Below, piece by piece: positions 9,959 to 19,625 of a stretch of DNA of 64,000 nt (position 1 is the stretch's first letter; every line of letters begins with the position of its first letter). The DNA comes from an uncultured Alphaproteobacteria bacterium. Lineage in GTDB: Bacteria > Pseudomonadota > Alphaproteobacteria > Geminicoccales > Geminicoccaceae. The translations under genes were made by a program, and so were the position numbers. Under the pieces are notes generated by a model. It made no database searches. It was given only the letters and a program-made list of their open reading frames with translations, and was not told where the DNA came from. Where the stretch lies: NCBI GenBank assembly GCA_937995535.1, contig CALKJU010000039.1:1-64000 (forward strand), written 5' to 3'.

Positions 9959-10644
9959 CAGTCGCGCAGCAGCCGGGTGACCGCGTCGGGTCGCTCGAGC
10001 GGCGCCAGATGACCGCAGCGCGAAAGTATGACGAGCGTCGCGTCCGGGATCGCGGCCGCCATCTCCTCCTGCACCGGCGGCGGGGTCAGCGCATCCTGCC
10101 GCCCGGCCAGGACGAGCGTCGGGCAGGCGATCGCGGGCAGCGTCGGGCGGCTGTCGATGCGGCCGATCAGCGCCGTTTGCTGGCGGATGAAAGCGTCCGG
10201 ACCGACCGCCTCGGCCATCGCGACGACGGCGGTCACGAGTGCCACATCGGCGAGGCGATCCGGATGGACGAGGAGCGAAAGGAGGCGCTGCGGCACCGAC
10301 CGGAACGCGCCCGACCGGGCGAGCTCGATCAGCGCGAGGCGGCGTTCACGAGCGGCAGCATCATCGGGACGCGCTTGCGTGTCGATCAGGGCGAGGCGGT
10401 CGACCCGTCCGGGTGCTTGGCGCAGGATCTCGAGGGCGACGACGCCGCCCATCGACAGACCGGCAAGCGCGAAGCGCGGTGGCGCGGTGGCAAGAACGTG
10501 GCCGGCCATAGCAGCGATGCTGTCGGCGGACGTGAGATCGGCGACGGCAACCGTTCCGTGGTGGGCGAGCTCCGCCGTCTGCTGTGCGAACAGGCGCCGG
10601 TCGCACAGCAGACCGGGCAACAGCATGAGCGGCGTGACGGTCAT
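9946..10644 (-). CDS. alpha/beta hydrolase
   Basis: The 232 residues start MTVTPLMLLPGLLCD. The nucleophile elbow is GLSMGG, the acid is in RQDALTPP and the histidine in CGHLAPLE, so the catalytic triad is complete. The ATG overlaps the upstream isochorismatase stop (ATGA), indicating translational coupling. It could be an esterase or a small-molecule hydrolase; the substrate cannot be read from the sequence. Confidence 0.88.
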   Translation of the reverse strand: MTVTPLMLLPGLLCDRRLFAQQTAELAHHGTVAVADLTSADSIAAMAGHVLATAPPRFALAGLSMGGVVALEILRQAPGRVDRLALIDTQARPDDAAARERRLALIELARSGAFRSVPQRLLSLLVHPDRLADVALVTAVVAMAEAVGPDAFIRQQTALIGRIDSRPTLPAIACPTLVLAGRQDALTPPPVQEEMAAAIPDATLVILSRCGHLAPLERPDAVTRLLRDWWLH

Positions 10645-11183
10645 TTGACCAGCCGGCTGAGAGCACGGAACTGATCCGTCCCGGCGCGCTCGGCCCACTC
10701 GAAGACGACCATCTCGCTGTCGACCACATCGATTCCGCGATCGCGCATCCGCGCCAGCCCGAGCTGCTTGCTCGACTGCCGGCGGGAGCCGACCGCGTCT
10801 TCCACCACGAACACGTCGTAACCGCGTTCACGCAGATCGAGTGCGGTCTGCAGGACGCAGACATGGGTCTCCATGCCGCAGAGCACGACTTGGCCCCGGC
10901 GGAGGCGGTCCAGACGGACCTGAAAGCCCTGCTCCCGCCAGCACGAGAAGGTGAGCTTCGAAACAACCGCGGCTGTTGGCGGCAGGGCTCCAAGGCGCGG
11001 ATCGGTACCGCCCAGGCCCTGAGGGTACTGCTCGGAGACGAGCAGCGGCACGTCCATCTGCCGTGCCGCGTCGATGAGGACGCGGGCACGCGCGATGATG
11101 GCGTCGGCGTTCTCGACCGCGGCTGCGAGTCGTGACTGGATGTCGACAACAACAAGAATGGCCGCATCGGCACGGATCAGCAT
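10641..11183 (-). CDS. isochorismatase-family cysteine hydrolase
   Basis: The 180 residues carry the family triad: Asp14 (VVVDIQSR), Lys in VSKLTFSCW and Cys in METHVCVLQT. Members hydrolyse nicotinamide, isochorismate, ureidoacrylate or related compounds. YcaC-like members without a known substrate are closest in length. It is the first gene of a coupled operon. Confidence 0.88.
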   Translation of the reverse strand: MLIRADAAILVVVDIQSRLAAAVENADAIIARARVLIDAARQMDVPLLVSEQYPQGLGGTDPRLGALPPTAAVVSKLTFSCWREQGFQVRLDRLRRGQVVLCGMETHVCVLQTALDLRERGYDVFVVEDAVGSRRQSSKQLGLARMRDRGIDVVDSEMVVFEWAERAGTDQFRALSRLVK

Positions 11184-11369
11184 CGTTCACCTCGCCGCTG
11201 CCACGGACCTCGCGCTAGCCCCGATCTCTTGCACTGCCCCCTGGCGCGGCCAACAAAAATGCCCCTGTCGCGACGAATTGTCTGAGCGGCAGCGTCGGCT
11301 CGTTGACTTTCTCGGGCCACTCACTACATGCCGCAGTGTGCTATTCGGCCTCCTACTCATAGGTACTCT

Positions 11370-12824
11370 TTGACCCTCCCCGACACCGTGCCGGCGAGCT
11401 TTGCCGCGCTCGGCCTCCGTGACGAGGTGCTCCGCGCCGTCTCGGATTCCGGCTACACCGAGCCCACCCCGATCCAGGCCGCCGCCATCCCGCACGTGCT
11501 CGCGGGGCGTGATGTGATCGGCGTCGCGCAGACAGGGACCGGCAAGACGGCCTCCTTCGTCCTGCCGATGCTGCACAAGCTCGCGGCTGGACGGGCGCGT
11601 GCGCGGATGCCGCGTTCGATCATCCTCTCGCCGACCCGCGAACTCGCCACCCAGACGGCCGCGAACTTCGAGACCTATGGGAAGTATCTCAACCTCACGA
11701 TGGCGCTGATCATCGGCGGCGTCGGCATGGGCGATCAGGAGAAGCTGCTCGACAAGGGTGTCGACGTGCTGATCGCCACGCCCGGTCGGCTGCTCGACTG
11801 GTTCGAGCGCGGCAAGGTGATGCTGACCCATGTGCAGATCATCGTCATCGACGAGGCCGACCGGATGCTCGACATGGGGTTCATCCCCGACGTCGAGCGG
11901 ATCATGGGCCTGCTGCACAAGCGCGAACAGACGCTGCTTTTCTCGGCGACCATGCCGCCCGAGGTGCGGCGGCTCGCGGCTCGCTTCCTGCAGGACCCGG
12001 CGGTCGTCGAGGTGGCACGGCCGGCGACCTCCGCCGCATCGGTCGACGACGTCCTCGTTCCGGTGGACGGCGCAGCCAAACGCGCCCGGCTGACCGCTCT
12101 CCTGCGAGCCGAAAAGGTCGGCAAGGCGATCATCTTCTGCAACCGCAAGCGGGAGGTGGCGAGCCTCGCCCGCTGGCTGCAGCGGGAGGGTCTGAACGCC
12201 AAGGACATCCACGGCGACCTCGACCAGGCCCAGCGTCAGGCGAGCCTCGACGCATTCAAGGAGGATAAGGTGGATTACCTGGTCGCGACCGACGTCGCGG
12301 CCCGCGGGCTGGACATCGACGACCTCCCATGTGTCGTCAACTTCGACGTCCCGCTGCACGCCGAGGACTACGTCCACCGCATCGGCCGGACCGGTCGGGC
12401 CGGCAAGTCGGGTCGAGCATTCACGCTCGTCACCGAGGAGGATGGCCGCTACGTCGACGCGATCGAGCGGCTGATGGCCCGGCGGATCAAGCGTATGGCC
12501 GATCCCGCGCCGCGCGAGCGTGATGCGACCGAGCCGGTCGGAGAAGCCGCGGTGGCCGTTCCCGGGGAGCGCGGCGAGCGGCGGCCAACCCGAAGGCGCT
12601 CCGAGGCCACCCCTCCGACTCCGACTGCCCGGGTCGCGCGTCACGAACCGGAGGTCGAGCGTGTGTTGCGCGAGCGCGGCCGGCGTGGGGGCGAGCGTCG
12701 CCCAGGTGGCGATCCGCTGCCGAGCGCCGGCGAGGCCGTGGTGTTCGGCGAGCGTCCCGACCTGCCGATGTTCCTAGCGCGACCCGTGCCGTCGCGGCTG
12801 CTCGGACGCAGCAAGGACGACTGA
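11370..12824 (+). CDS. DEAD-box ATP-dependent RNA helicase (RhlE-like)
   Basis: The core has Q motif PTPIQAAAIP, Walker A AQTGTGKT, motif PTRELA, DEAD box IDEADRMLDMGF, motif III FSATMP and the C-terminal HRIGRTGRAGKSG. A basic low-complexity tail follows (GERGERRPTRRR, RERGRRGGERR), typical of RhlE proteins acting on rRNA and mRNA. I prefer the TTG at 11370 (LTLPDTVPASF), where homology begins. An in-frame ATG at 11328 would add 14 unlikely residues. The gene is followed 3 bp later by the RAM-domain gene. Confidence 0.92.
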   Translation: MTLPDTVPASFAALGLRDEVLRAVSDSGYTEPTPIQAAAIPHVLAGRDVIGVAQTGTGKTASFVLPMLHKLAAGRARARMPRSIILSPTRELATQTAANFETYGKYLNLTMALIIGGVGMGDQEKLLDKGVDVLIATPGRLLDWFERGKVMLTHVQIIVIDEADRMLDMGFIPDVERIMGLLHKREQTLLFSATMPPEVRRLAARFLQDPAVVEVARPATSAASVDDVLVPVDGAAKRARLTALLRAEKVGKAIIFCNRKREVASLARWLQREGLNAKDIHGDLDQAQRQASLDAFKEDKVDYLVATDVAARGLDIDDLPCVVNFDVPLHAEDYVHRIGRTGRAGKSGRAFTLVTEEDGRYVDAIERLMARRIKRMADPAPRERDATEPVGEAAVAVPGERGERRPTRRRSEATPPTPTARVARHEPEVERVLRERGRRGGERRPGGDPLPSAGEAVVFGERPDLPMFLARPVPSRLLGRSKDD

Positions 12825-12827
12825 GCG

Positions 12828-13070
12828 ATGCAGACGATCTTCGTCATGGTCAAGTGCGAGCTGGGTCGTGCCTACGAGGTTGCCGATGAGGCCGTACAAA
12901 CGATCGAGCCGATCTCGGAGGTCTACTCGATCTCCGGGCAGTACGACCTCATCATGAAGTTCCATCTCGACGACGAGGTGGACATCGGGCGGTTCGTCAC
13001 GAGCCACGTCCAGACCTTGCCCGGGGTCAAGGACACCTTCACGCTGATTACATTCAAGGCCTTCACGTGA
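12828..13070 (+). CDS. Lrp/AsnC-type ligand-binding (RAM) domain protein
   Basis: This is an 80-residue stand-alone C-terminal domain of the Lrp/AsnC family (MQTIFVMVKCELGRAYEVAD, then YSISGQYDLIMKFH). It has no DNA-binding helix-turn-helix. Such proteins oligomerise and bind amino acids. It lies 3 bp after the helicase stop and overlaps the next gene by GTGA, so the three genes form an operon. Confidence 0.88.
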   Translation: MQTIFVMVKCELGRAYEVADEAVQTIEPISEVYSISGQYDLIMKFHLDDEVDIGRFVTSHVQTLPGVKDTFTLITFKAFT

Positions 13071-13696
13071 ACGCTGGCGCCGGCGCGAGCCCCGGCGAGT
13101 GGGAGATCGTCGAGCGTAAGCCGGCCTATCGCGGCTTCTTCGGCCTCGACGTCGTCAAGCTACGCCATCGCCGGTTCGATGGCACATGGAGTGACCTGCT
13201 CGTCCGCGAGCAGTTTCTCATGCGGCGCGCGGTCACCGTGTTGCCCTACCATGCCGCGAGCGACACCCTCGTTCTGGTCGAGCAGTTCCGTGCCGGCATC
13301 CTCGGCGCGCTGCAGCGGCCGTGGATCATCGAGGCGCCGGCGGGGCTGGTCGAGGCCGGCGAGGCGCTCGAGGATGTCGCGCGGCGGGAGTGCCACGAGG
13401 AGACCGGGCTGACCCTGGCCCGGCTGCGTCATGCCTGCGACTACGCCTCGAGCCCGGGCGGGTGCAGCGAGATCGTGCGCCTGTTCGTCGGCGAGCTGAC
13501 CGCGCCGCCCCACCCCGGCGTCTCGGGCATGGCGGGCGAAGGCGAGGACATTCGCAGCCACGTCGTGCCTCTCGCCGAAGCTGTGGCGATGGTCGACGAC
13601 GGCCGGATCGTCGGCGTGACCGGCGTGATCGGGGTGCTGTGGCTGGCGGCCCATGCGGCCGCCCTGCGCCAGGAGTGGGGATCGCCCGAGGGCTGA
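13067..13696 (+). CDS. Nudix hydrolase, ADP-ribose pyrophosphatase type
   Basis: The GTG start overlaps the RAM gene stop. The Nudix box runs GLVEAGEALEDVARRECHEE with the REx2EE core complete, followed by TG. The upstream APAG and the FRAG motif fit NudF-type ADP-ribose or sugar-nucleotide pyrophosphatases. It is 209 residues, the usual length, and cytoplasmic. Confidence 0.9.
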   Translation: MNAGAGASPGEWEIVERKPAYRGFFGLDVVKLRHRRFDGTWSDLLVREQFLMRRAVTVLPYHAASDTLVLVEQFRAGILGALQRPWIIEAPAGLVEAGEALEDVARRECHEETGLTLARLRHACDYASSPGGCSEIVRLFVGELTAPPHPGVSGMAGEGEDIRSHVVPLAEAVAMVDDGRIVGVTGVIGVLWLAAHAAALRQEWGSPEG

Positions 13697-13777
13697 GGCC
13701 GGCGCGCCGCTTGCCTTGACCCGGGACGGCGCTAAAGCTGCGCGTCGATCTGTGTCTGGTCGAAGGCCGCGCGCAAC

Positions 13778-14068
13778 ATGAGCCGAGCCCGTATCTACCA
13801 GCCCGCCAAGCCGGCGCCGCAGTCGGGCCGTTTCAAGACCCGCTTCTGGCTCGTCGAGATGGAGCCGGCCTCGCGCAAGGAGGCGGATCGGCTGATCGGC
13901 TGGGTCGGCTCCGACGATACCGAGCAGCAGATCCAGCTCCGGTTCCCCTCGCGCGAGGCGGCGATCGCCTATTGCGAGCGGCGCGGCATCCCCTACGACG
14001 TCTACGAGCCACACCCCCGCATCGTTCGCCCGAAGTCCTACGCCGAGAACTTCATCCGACGTACCTGA
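13778..14068 (+). CDS. NADH dehydrogenase accessory subunit, NDUFS4-like (ETC complex I family)
   Basis: The 96 residues match the bacterial homologue of mitochondrial NDUFS4: RIYQPAKPAPQSG, then FPSREAAIAYCERRGIPYDV and the C-terminal KSYAENF. The protein sits on the peripheral arm of complex I. It is found in alphaproteobacteria and mitochondria, which supports the lineage call. The nuo operon is not in the window. Confidence 0.92.
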   Translation: MSRARIYQPAKPAPQSGRFKTRFWLVEMEPASRKEADRLIGWVGSDDTEQQIQLRFPSREAAIAYCERRGIPYDVYEPHPRIVRPKSYAENFIRRT

Positions 14069-14078
14069 ACCTCGGCCC

Positions 14079-16526
14079 TCAGGCGGCCAGGGCCGGGACG
14101 GGCGGTCTGAGCCGCTGCGCGCTGGGCAGCGCCTCGGCGCTGGTGCTCGCCCCGCAGCTGCCGCAGCGCACCGAAGTGCCGACCCAACGGGTCAGAATGC
14201 CGTCGCCACACGCCGGGCACTCGACGCGTAGCGTCTCGTGCAGCATCTGCTCGACCCAGTGCCACAGGCGTCGGTCGTAACCCTCGCCGCGCGCCTTTCC
14301 GATGGCACGTCGACCCTCGGCGGTGAGGGTCGCGACGCCGCCCGACAGGCCGATGAGCTGGAGCAACGCCGCCTGCTCCACGTAGCGCAGCCAGAGCCCG
14401 TTCCAGCCGGCGACGCGGTCGAGCACGGCGAGATCGCCGACCGGGCGGCTCGCCTGCTGCTCCAGCAGCTCGAGCAGGAAGACGAGCCGGTAGCGCTCGA
14501 CCCGCTGGTGACCGAAGCGCCGCAGGACGTCACCGACGAGGCGCAGCTCGGTGCCCGTGACCTGGTCGCCCACGCAGTCGGCGAGACGGTCCAACTCTGC
14601 AAAGAGCGCGCCGCTCTCGTGCGATTGCAGGGTGCCGGCCGCGGCCTGGGTCGGGTGGGCCAGCGGGCGCATCCAGCGCCGCACCAGCAACGCCGCCGCG
14701 AGCAGCGCGAGCGCGCCGAACGCGATCGGCCACCAGCCACGCTCGCTCTGCAGCAGCACCTGCCAAGTCTCGGAAAGCTGCCTCGGCAGGTGCTTTACGA
14801 CCACCGCTGGCCAGCCATCGACCTCCGAGCGCGCCGGGCCCTTCTCGACCAGCGCGTCGACCGCCGCCGGGGTGACGATCTCGAACCGCCGCAGCGCGTC
14901 GCCCACCTCGCGCAACAGCTGCGGCGCGGCGCTCGCGACAGCGATGCCGCTCGCCAGGCGGCCGGCCGCTTCGGCCGCCGCTGGCAAGCCGGCGACGTCG
15001 CCCACCGGCATCACGATCAGGCCGCGGGCGCCGACTTGCCCGCGCGCGAGGAACGCCGCCCGCTCGACGACGGTCGGGTCCGCCTCGGTCTCCAGAAGGA
15101 CGGTGTCGACGCCGACGGCGATCCGCCCCATGTCCTGCCCGACCACCTGCCGCTCGACATAGTGCAGCATTGCCCCGCCGCTCAGCGCGGCCGATACCTC
15201 CAGTGCGCGCCCGGTCGCACCGCGCGCCACCGCGGCGAGGTCGGCCACCAGATCGGCGATCTCAACCTGCCGCCAGCTCGTCCAGCTCTCGACGCCGCGC
15301 TCGGCGAGCGACCGCGCCTCGGTGATATCCTCGATGCCGACCATCGTCGCGAAGCGCTCGACTGCCGCCTTGGAGAAGTCGACCTGGTCGTCGGGATAGC
15401 TGACGTCTGCGAGGATGACGCCGTCGACTGCCAGTTCCTCGACCGTCCGGACCAGCCGTGCCCGAAGAGCGGCGCGCGCCCCATCCGACGACGGCGAGAG
15501 CCAACGAGCCGAGGGATTGCCTGCCGCGTCGCGCATGGCGAGTGAGGGATCCGCCGCGACAAGCGCCGGATCATCAAGCAGCGAGAGCCGCGCGTGGACC
15601 CGTAGACCCGCCGTCCGCAGCGCGCTCACCAAGCCCTTGGCCGGCGCCGGATCGTGCCCGACCCGGACATACACATCGGTGGCCCCGTTGGCGCGAAGCT
15701 GGTTGGCGGCAACGGCGATGTCGGCGCGAAGCGTGTCGAGGTCGACGACGACGCCGAGTCGGCGCTCTGCCGGAGAGGTCGTCCAGTCGCTGACCACCTC
15801 GTCGAACGTCCGGAACCGGCCGCCCCGTTCACGGACGAAGTCGACGAACCCGTGCAGCGCGGCCGCGTGCGGCGCGATCATCTGCGGGTGGAGGAGCACG
15901 ACGAGCGGGCGCCCGGTCGCCTCGCGCTCGACATAGCGCGCCTCGAGCCAGGCCTGGATCCCAGCGGTGTCGAGCTTCTGCTTGTGGATCAGATCGTAGT
16001 CCGAGGCGAGAACGTCGGCGGCGGCACTCGACGAGATCGGCAATGAGAGGAGGGTCGACTGGATCGGCCAACGGTCGCTGTCCGAGCTGTCATAGCGGAA
16101 GCCTAGCTGTGCCAGCGTCCGTTCGACCTCCACATCCGATTCAAGGAACGGCGCTCGGAACCAGACCGGTGGCCGGCCGGTGAGCCCGGTCAGCACGTCG
16201 CGTCCGAGGCGCAGCTCCTCGACGAGCGCGTCACCGCGCAAGGTCTTGAGGTCGGCGTGGGTGTGGGCGTGCGAGCCGATCGTGTTGCCCGGGGCGAGCC
16301 GCCGGACGAGGTCCGGATTGGCCTCAGCAAACCGGCCGAGAAAGAAGTAGGTCGCCGGCACGTCCAGAGCCAAGCGCTGGAGGGCGGCTCCGTCGCCCGG
16401 CGCCTCGGTATCGAAGCTCAGGAGCACGTCGACCGGCTCGCGCGCCGTGGCTTCGGGTGTTCCGAGCGGGCCCAGGGCCGCCACCGCAGCGAGTGCGAGC
16501 CCAAGATAGACAACCCTTGCATGCAT
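14079..16526 (-). CDS. PgaB-like polysaccharide deacetylase/hydrolase with membrane anchor and cytoplasmic zinc ribbon
   Basis: The start at 16526 gives a signal peptide (MHARVVYLGLALAAVAALG, cleavage near residue 28) and 815 residues. The periplasmic N-terminal half is a polysaccharide deacetylase: SFDTE (37-41), metal histidines H86 and H90 in SHAHTH, RAPF (124-127), and H213 in LLHPQM. A middle region with DGVILADVSYPDDQVDFSK resembles the TIM-barrel hydrolase domain of PgaB. A transmembrane helix lies near 594-617. About 198 cytoplasmic residues follow: helical, then a zinc ribbon with Cys 769/772 and 787/790 (CPACG, CGSCG). PgaB proteins normally lack such a tail. It lies 56 bp after the PgaC-like gene, so joint export and trimming of an amino-sugar polymer is inferred. 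Confidence 0.8.
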   Translation of the reverse strand: MHARVVYLGLALAAVAALGPLGTPEATAREPVDVLLSFDTEAPGDGAALQRLALDVPATYFFLGRFAEANPDLVRRLAPGNTIGSHAHTHADLKTLRGDALVEELRLGRDVLTGLTGRPPVWFRAPFLESDVEVERTLAQLGFRYDSSDSDRWPIQSTLLSLPISSSAAADVLASDYDLIHKQKLDTAGIQAWLEARYVEREATGRPLVVLLHPQMIAPHAAALHGFVDFVRERGGRFRTFDEVVSDWTTSPAERRLGVVVDLDTLRADIAVAANQLRANGATDVYVRVGHDPAPAKGLVSALRTAGLRVHARLSLLDDPALVAADPSLAMRDAAGNPSARWLSPSSDGARAALRARLVRTVEELAVDGVILADVSYPDDQVDFSKAAVERFATMVGIEDITEARSLAERGVESWTSWRQVEIADLVADLAAVARGATGRALEVSAALSGGAMLHYVERQVVGQDMGRIAVGVDTVLLETEADPTVVERAAFLARGQVGARGLIVMPVGDVAGLPAAAEAAGRLASGIAVASAAPQLLREVGDALRRFEIVTPAAVDALVEKGPARSEVDGWPAVVVKHLPRQLSETWQVLLQSERGWWPIAFGALALLAAALLVRRWMRPLAHPTQAAAGTLQSHESGALFAELDRLADCVGDQVTGTELRLVGDVLRRFGHQRVERYRLVFLLELLEQQASRPVGDLAVLDRVAGWNGLWLRYVEQAALLQLIGLSGGVATLTAEGRRAIGKARGEGYDRRLWHWVEQMLHETLRVECPACGDGILTRWVGTSVRCGSCGASTSAEALPSAQRLRPPVPALAA

Positions 16527-16582
16527 CCTAGGAACCCCCATCGCGAAGAGCTGTAACCGTTCGAGCGATCGCACCGTGGTGG

Positions 16583-17962
16583 CTACCAAGCGCGTGCACG
16601 GCCACGCAGCGCGTGGAGCACGGCACGCAGCCGCGTCCAGGCGAGCACCACCATGAACGGGCGGGACAACAGAGCAGCGAGCCACAATCTCGGTCGGCGC
16701 TCACCGGCGATGGCGAGCGCCAGCGCGAGCTGGCTGATCGTCAAGAGTTCCAGCAGCATGGCCGCGCCGAGCGCGCCGTGGAGCGAGGCGAAGGCCAGAC
16801 CCGGATAGGCCAGGAACAGGCCCAGCACCGCCAACACGAGCAGTGGCTCCAGCATCGGCAAGGCGATGCCGACCAGCGCATAGTAGGGTAGCCAGAAATT
16901 GCCGGCCCACCCGGCGCCGCGGCGCAGCACACGATCGCGCCAGACGTGAAAGACCTGGAGATGGCCCCGCGACCACCGCAGCCGCTGCCGGCACAACGTA
17001 CGCCAGTCGCGCGGCACGTCGGTGTAGGCGACGGCCGCTGGCTCGTAGGCGACGCGCCGCCCATGCGCGAGCACGGCCAGCGTCGCATCGAAGTCCTCGG
17101 CCAGGGTGCGGTCGGTGAAGCCGCCGAGGGCGAGCAGCATGTCTCGACGGAAGGCGGTCACCGGACCCGGGCCGAGCAGCACGCTGCCGCCGGCGCCGAG
17201 CTGCGCCTCCTTCACGATCGTTTGGCCGAAGATGTACTCGATGGTCTGCCAAGCTCCCAGGAGGCCCGCGCCGTCCTCGGGGACGATCCGACCCGCGACC
17301 GCGCCGACCTCGGGGTCCGCGAAGTGGGCGACGAGGTGCGAGACGGCAGAGCGATCGAGGCGCGAATCGCCGTCCGAGCAGACGATCACGGTGCCGCGTG
17401 CCGCGGCGAGCCCGGCGTTGAGCGCCGCAGCCTTGCCGGCATTGGCCGGCATCCGCACGAGGCGGACCGGTGTGCCCTCGACCAGCGCAGCGGTCAGGTC
17501 CGCCGAGCCGTCGTCGACGACCAGCACCTCGAGCAGCGGATAGTCCTGGGAGAGGAGCGCCGTGATGCAGGTCTGGATACCATCCTGCTCGTTGAAGGCG
17601 GGCACGACCACCGACGCCAGCGGCAAGTAGGGCCGAGTCGGAGCCGCCGGAGGCGGCAGCAACCGCCACAGCAGGCAGAGCAGAAAGGGGAGCAGCCCCA
17701 GCGCCAGATAGCCGGCGAGCAGCTCGCGCCCGGCCGCCCAGTACCAGGCCGGGCCGACGGTTACGCCGTCGGCGTCCGGCAGCATGACGGCCGCGACGTC
17801 ACGCAGGATGGGTACGAGGGCGGCGGTGAGGCCGACCGCGCCGCCCGCCAGCAGGAGGGCCAGCACGGTCCGATGCCGTTCGGGCCAGGGCGACAGCTCG
17901 CGACGCGGCGTGCCGCGAGACGCGGTTGCGGGCCACAGGACCTGTGCGTGTTCGAACGGCAT
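16583..17962 (-). CDS. family 2 processive glycosyltransferase, PgaC/IcaA-like
   Basis: The 459-residue inner-membrane protein has N-terminal transmembrane helices and a cytoplasmic GT2 domain: PAFNE (121-125), DDGS (150-153), SDGDS (196-200), AEDFD (288-292) and QRLRW (326-330). That is the full D,D,D,QxxRW set of polymer-forming synthases. C-terminal helices follow. Together with the deacetylase downstream it looks like a poly-GlcNAc-type exopolysaccharide pair. The polymer itself is inference, and a PgaA-like exporter is absent from the window. Confidence 0.88.
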   Translation of the reverse strand: MPFEHAQVLWPATASRGTPRRELSPWPERHRTVLALLLAGGAVGLTAALVPILRDVAAVMLPDADGVTVGPAWYWAAGRELLAGYLALGLLPFLLCLLWRLLPPPAAPTRPYLPLASVVVPAFNEQDGIQTCITALLSQDYPLLEVLVVDDGSADLTAALVEGTPVRLVRMPANAGKAAALNAGLAAARGTVIVCSDGDSRLDRSAVSHLVAHFADPEVGAVAGRIVPEDGAGLLGAWQTIEYIFGQTIVKEAQLGAGGSVLLGPGPVTAFRRDMLLALGGFTDRTLAEDFDATLAVLAHGRRVAYEPAAVAYTDVPRDWRTLCRQRLRWSRGHLQVFHVWRDRVLRRGAGWAGNFWLPYYALVGIALPMLEPLLVLAVLGLFLAYPGLAFASLHGALGAAMLLELLTISQLALALAIAGERRPRLWLAALLSRPFMVVLAWTRLRAVLHALRGRARAW

Positions 17963-17992
17963 GTGTTGACAGATGCGGTTAATGGAGCCCTA

Positions 17993-18022
17993 ATTATCGC
18001 CGATCCTGCCTTGTCGGCTCAA
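17993..18022 (-). promoter_or_regulatory. candidate sigma-70 promoter of the glycosyltransferase/deacetylase pair
   Basis: On the minus strand, -35 TTGAGC (18017-18022) and -10 GATAAT (17993-17998) are separated by 18 bp. The predicted start leaves a leader of roughly 25 nt before the ATG at 17962. The surrounding gap 17963-18281 is markedly AT-richer than its neighbours and otherwise shows no gene. It must also hold the rimO promoter. Confidence 0.4.
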
Positions 18023-18281
18023 CGAATTTGTAACCAGTACCGAAAGTTGTACTTCACCAAAACTGAGAAGCTCTATGGTCGGAGCTTGCGCGGCGCACTT
18101 GTCTGGAAGCGTCCGTCTTTCCACCTGAGAGCGTCACCGAGGCCCTAGCGACAGGCAACTTGGTTGACGGCGGCGCCGCACCGGCCGAGCGCATCGACGT
18201 ATGCCAGCGGCCGCGACCGCACCGGTCGCAGGGCGTGCGGCGCCCCTGTCGGCCGGGCCCGTTCTTAACTATACCGTCGCC

Positions 18282-19625
18282 ATGCCAGCCCAGGGCCCTG
18301 CCACGACCGGACGTCGACGACGGCCCAAGGTTGGCCTCGTCAGTCTCGGCTGCGCCAAGGCGTTGGTCGACACCGAGCGCGTCGTCACCCGTCTGCGCGC
18401 CGAGGGGTACGAGGTCGCGAACGACTACGCGTCTGCGGACGTCGTGGTGGTCAACACCTGTGGTTTCCTGATCAGCGCTCGCGAGGAGTCACTCGCGGCG
18501 ATCGGCGAGGCGGTGGCCGAGAACGGCCGTGTGATCGTGACTGGCTGCCTCGGCGCCGATCCTTCCACAATCCGCGCCCGGCATCCGAAGGTCCTCGCCG
18601 TCACCGGGCCGCACCAGTACGACGCGGTGCTCGCCGCCGTGCACGCCGCGATCCCCCCGCCACACGCGCCGTTCCTCGAGCTGGTGCCGCCACAAGGGCT
18701 CCGGCTGACACCCCGCCACTACGCCTATCTGAAGATCTCGGAAGGCTGCAACAATCGTTGCTCGTTCTGCATCATCCCTCGGTTGCGCGGCGATCTGGTC
18801 TCGCGAACGGCGGCGGACGTGCTCGCGGAGGCCGAGGCGCTGGTCGCGGCCGGAACCAAGGAGCTGCTGGTCATCTCGCAGGACACGAGCGCCTATGGCG
18901 TCGACCTGCGCTATGCGGCGTCACGTTGGCACGGGCGCGACGTGCGGGCGCGCCTCCTCGACCTATGCGCGGCGCTCGGCGAGCTCGGGGTCTGGGTGCG
19001 GCTGCACTATGTCTACCCCTACCCGCATGTCGACGAGATCATCCCGCTGATGGCCGAGGGGAAGATCCTCCCTTACCTGGACATCCCCTTCCAGCATGCG
19101 AGTCCGTCGGTGCTCCGGGCGATGCGCCGGCCGGCCAACCAGGAACGCGTGCTGGAGCGGATCCGGGCTTGGCGCCGGGCCTGCCCCGAGCTGACCATCC
19201 GCTCCACCTTCATCGTCGGCTTTCCCGGCGAGACCGCGGACGATTTCGCGTTCCTGCTCGACTGGCTCGAGGAGGCGCAGATCGACCGCGCCGGCTGCTT
19301 CCGCTACGAGCCGGTGCAGGGCGCCGCCTCGAACGCCCTGCCCGACCGCGTGCCCGACGAGATCGTCGAGCAGCGCTGGCACCAGTTGATGCAAGCGCAG
19401 CAGAGGATCTCGACGGCACGGCTCGCCGCCAAGGTCGGCCGTCAGGTCGACGTGATCATCGACGAGACAGGCGACGAGGTCTGGGGCCGTTCCAAGGGCG
19501 ACGCGCCGGAGGTCGACGGGCGGGTGCGGCTCGACGACCCCGCCAGGCTGCGGGTCGGCGACATCGTCCGCGCCCGAGTGACCGCGGCCGACGCTTACGA
19601 TCTGCGGGCGGACGTCGTCGCGTGA
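18282..19625 (+). CDS. rimO: ribosomal protein S12 methylthiotransferase
   Basis: This radical-SAM enzyme adds a methylthio group to an aspartate of ribosomal protein S12. The UPF0004 domain has three cluster cysteines ([20 protein letters not shown]). The radical-SAM motif is CNNRCSFC, and a C-terminal TRAM domain follows. The start at 18282 ([14 protein letters not shown]) fits the family better than the in-frame ATG at 18201. The stop overlaps the next gene by GTGA. Confidence 0.94.
   Translation: MPAQGPATTGRRRRPKVGLVSLGCAKALVDTERVVTRLRAEGYEVANDYASADVVVVNTCGFLISAREESLAAIGEAVAENGRVIVTGCLGADPSTIRARHPKVLAVTGPHQYDAVLAAVHAAIPPPHAPFLELVPPQGLRLTPRHYAYLKISEGCNNRCSFCIIPRLRGDLVSRTAADVLAEAEALVAAGTKELLVISQDTSAYGVDLRYAASRWHGRDVRARLLDLCAALGELGVWVRLHYVYPYPHVDEIIPLMAEGKILPYLDIPFQHASPSVLRAMRRPANQERVLERIRAWRRACPELTIRSTFIVGFPGETADDFAFLLDWLEEAQIDRAGCFRYEPVQGAASNALPDRVPDEIVEQRWHQLMQAQQRISTARLAAKVGRQVDVIIDETGDEVWGRSKGDAPEVDGRVRLDDPARLRVGDIVRARVTAADAYDLRADVVA

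Noticed and set aside
11187-12644. 485-codon minus-strand frame opposite the DEAD-box helicase
   Set aside because: It has composition typical of antisense frames in GC-rich genes, and the helicase motifs are unambiguous on the other strand.
17968-17997. Plus-strand promoter from TTGACA near 17968 with a TAATTA box
   Set aside because: The spacing is about 19 bp and the -10 match is poor. The minus-strand pair at 17993-18022 fits better.
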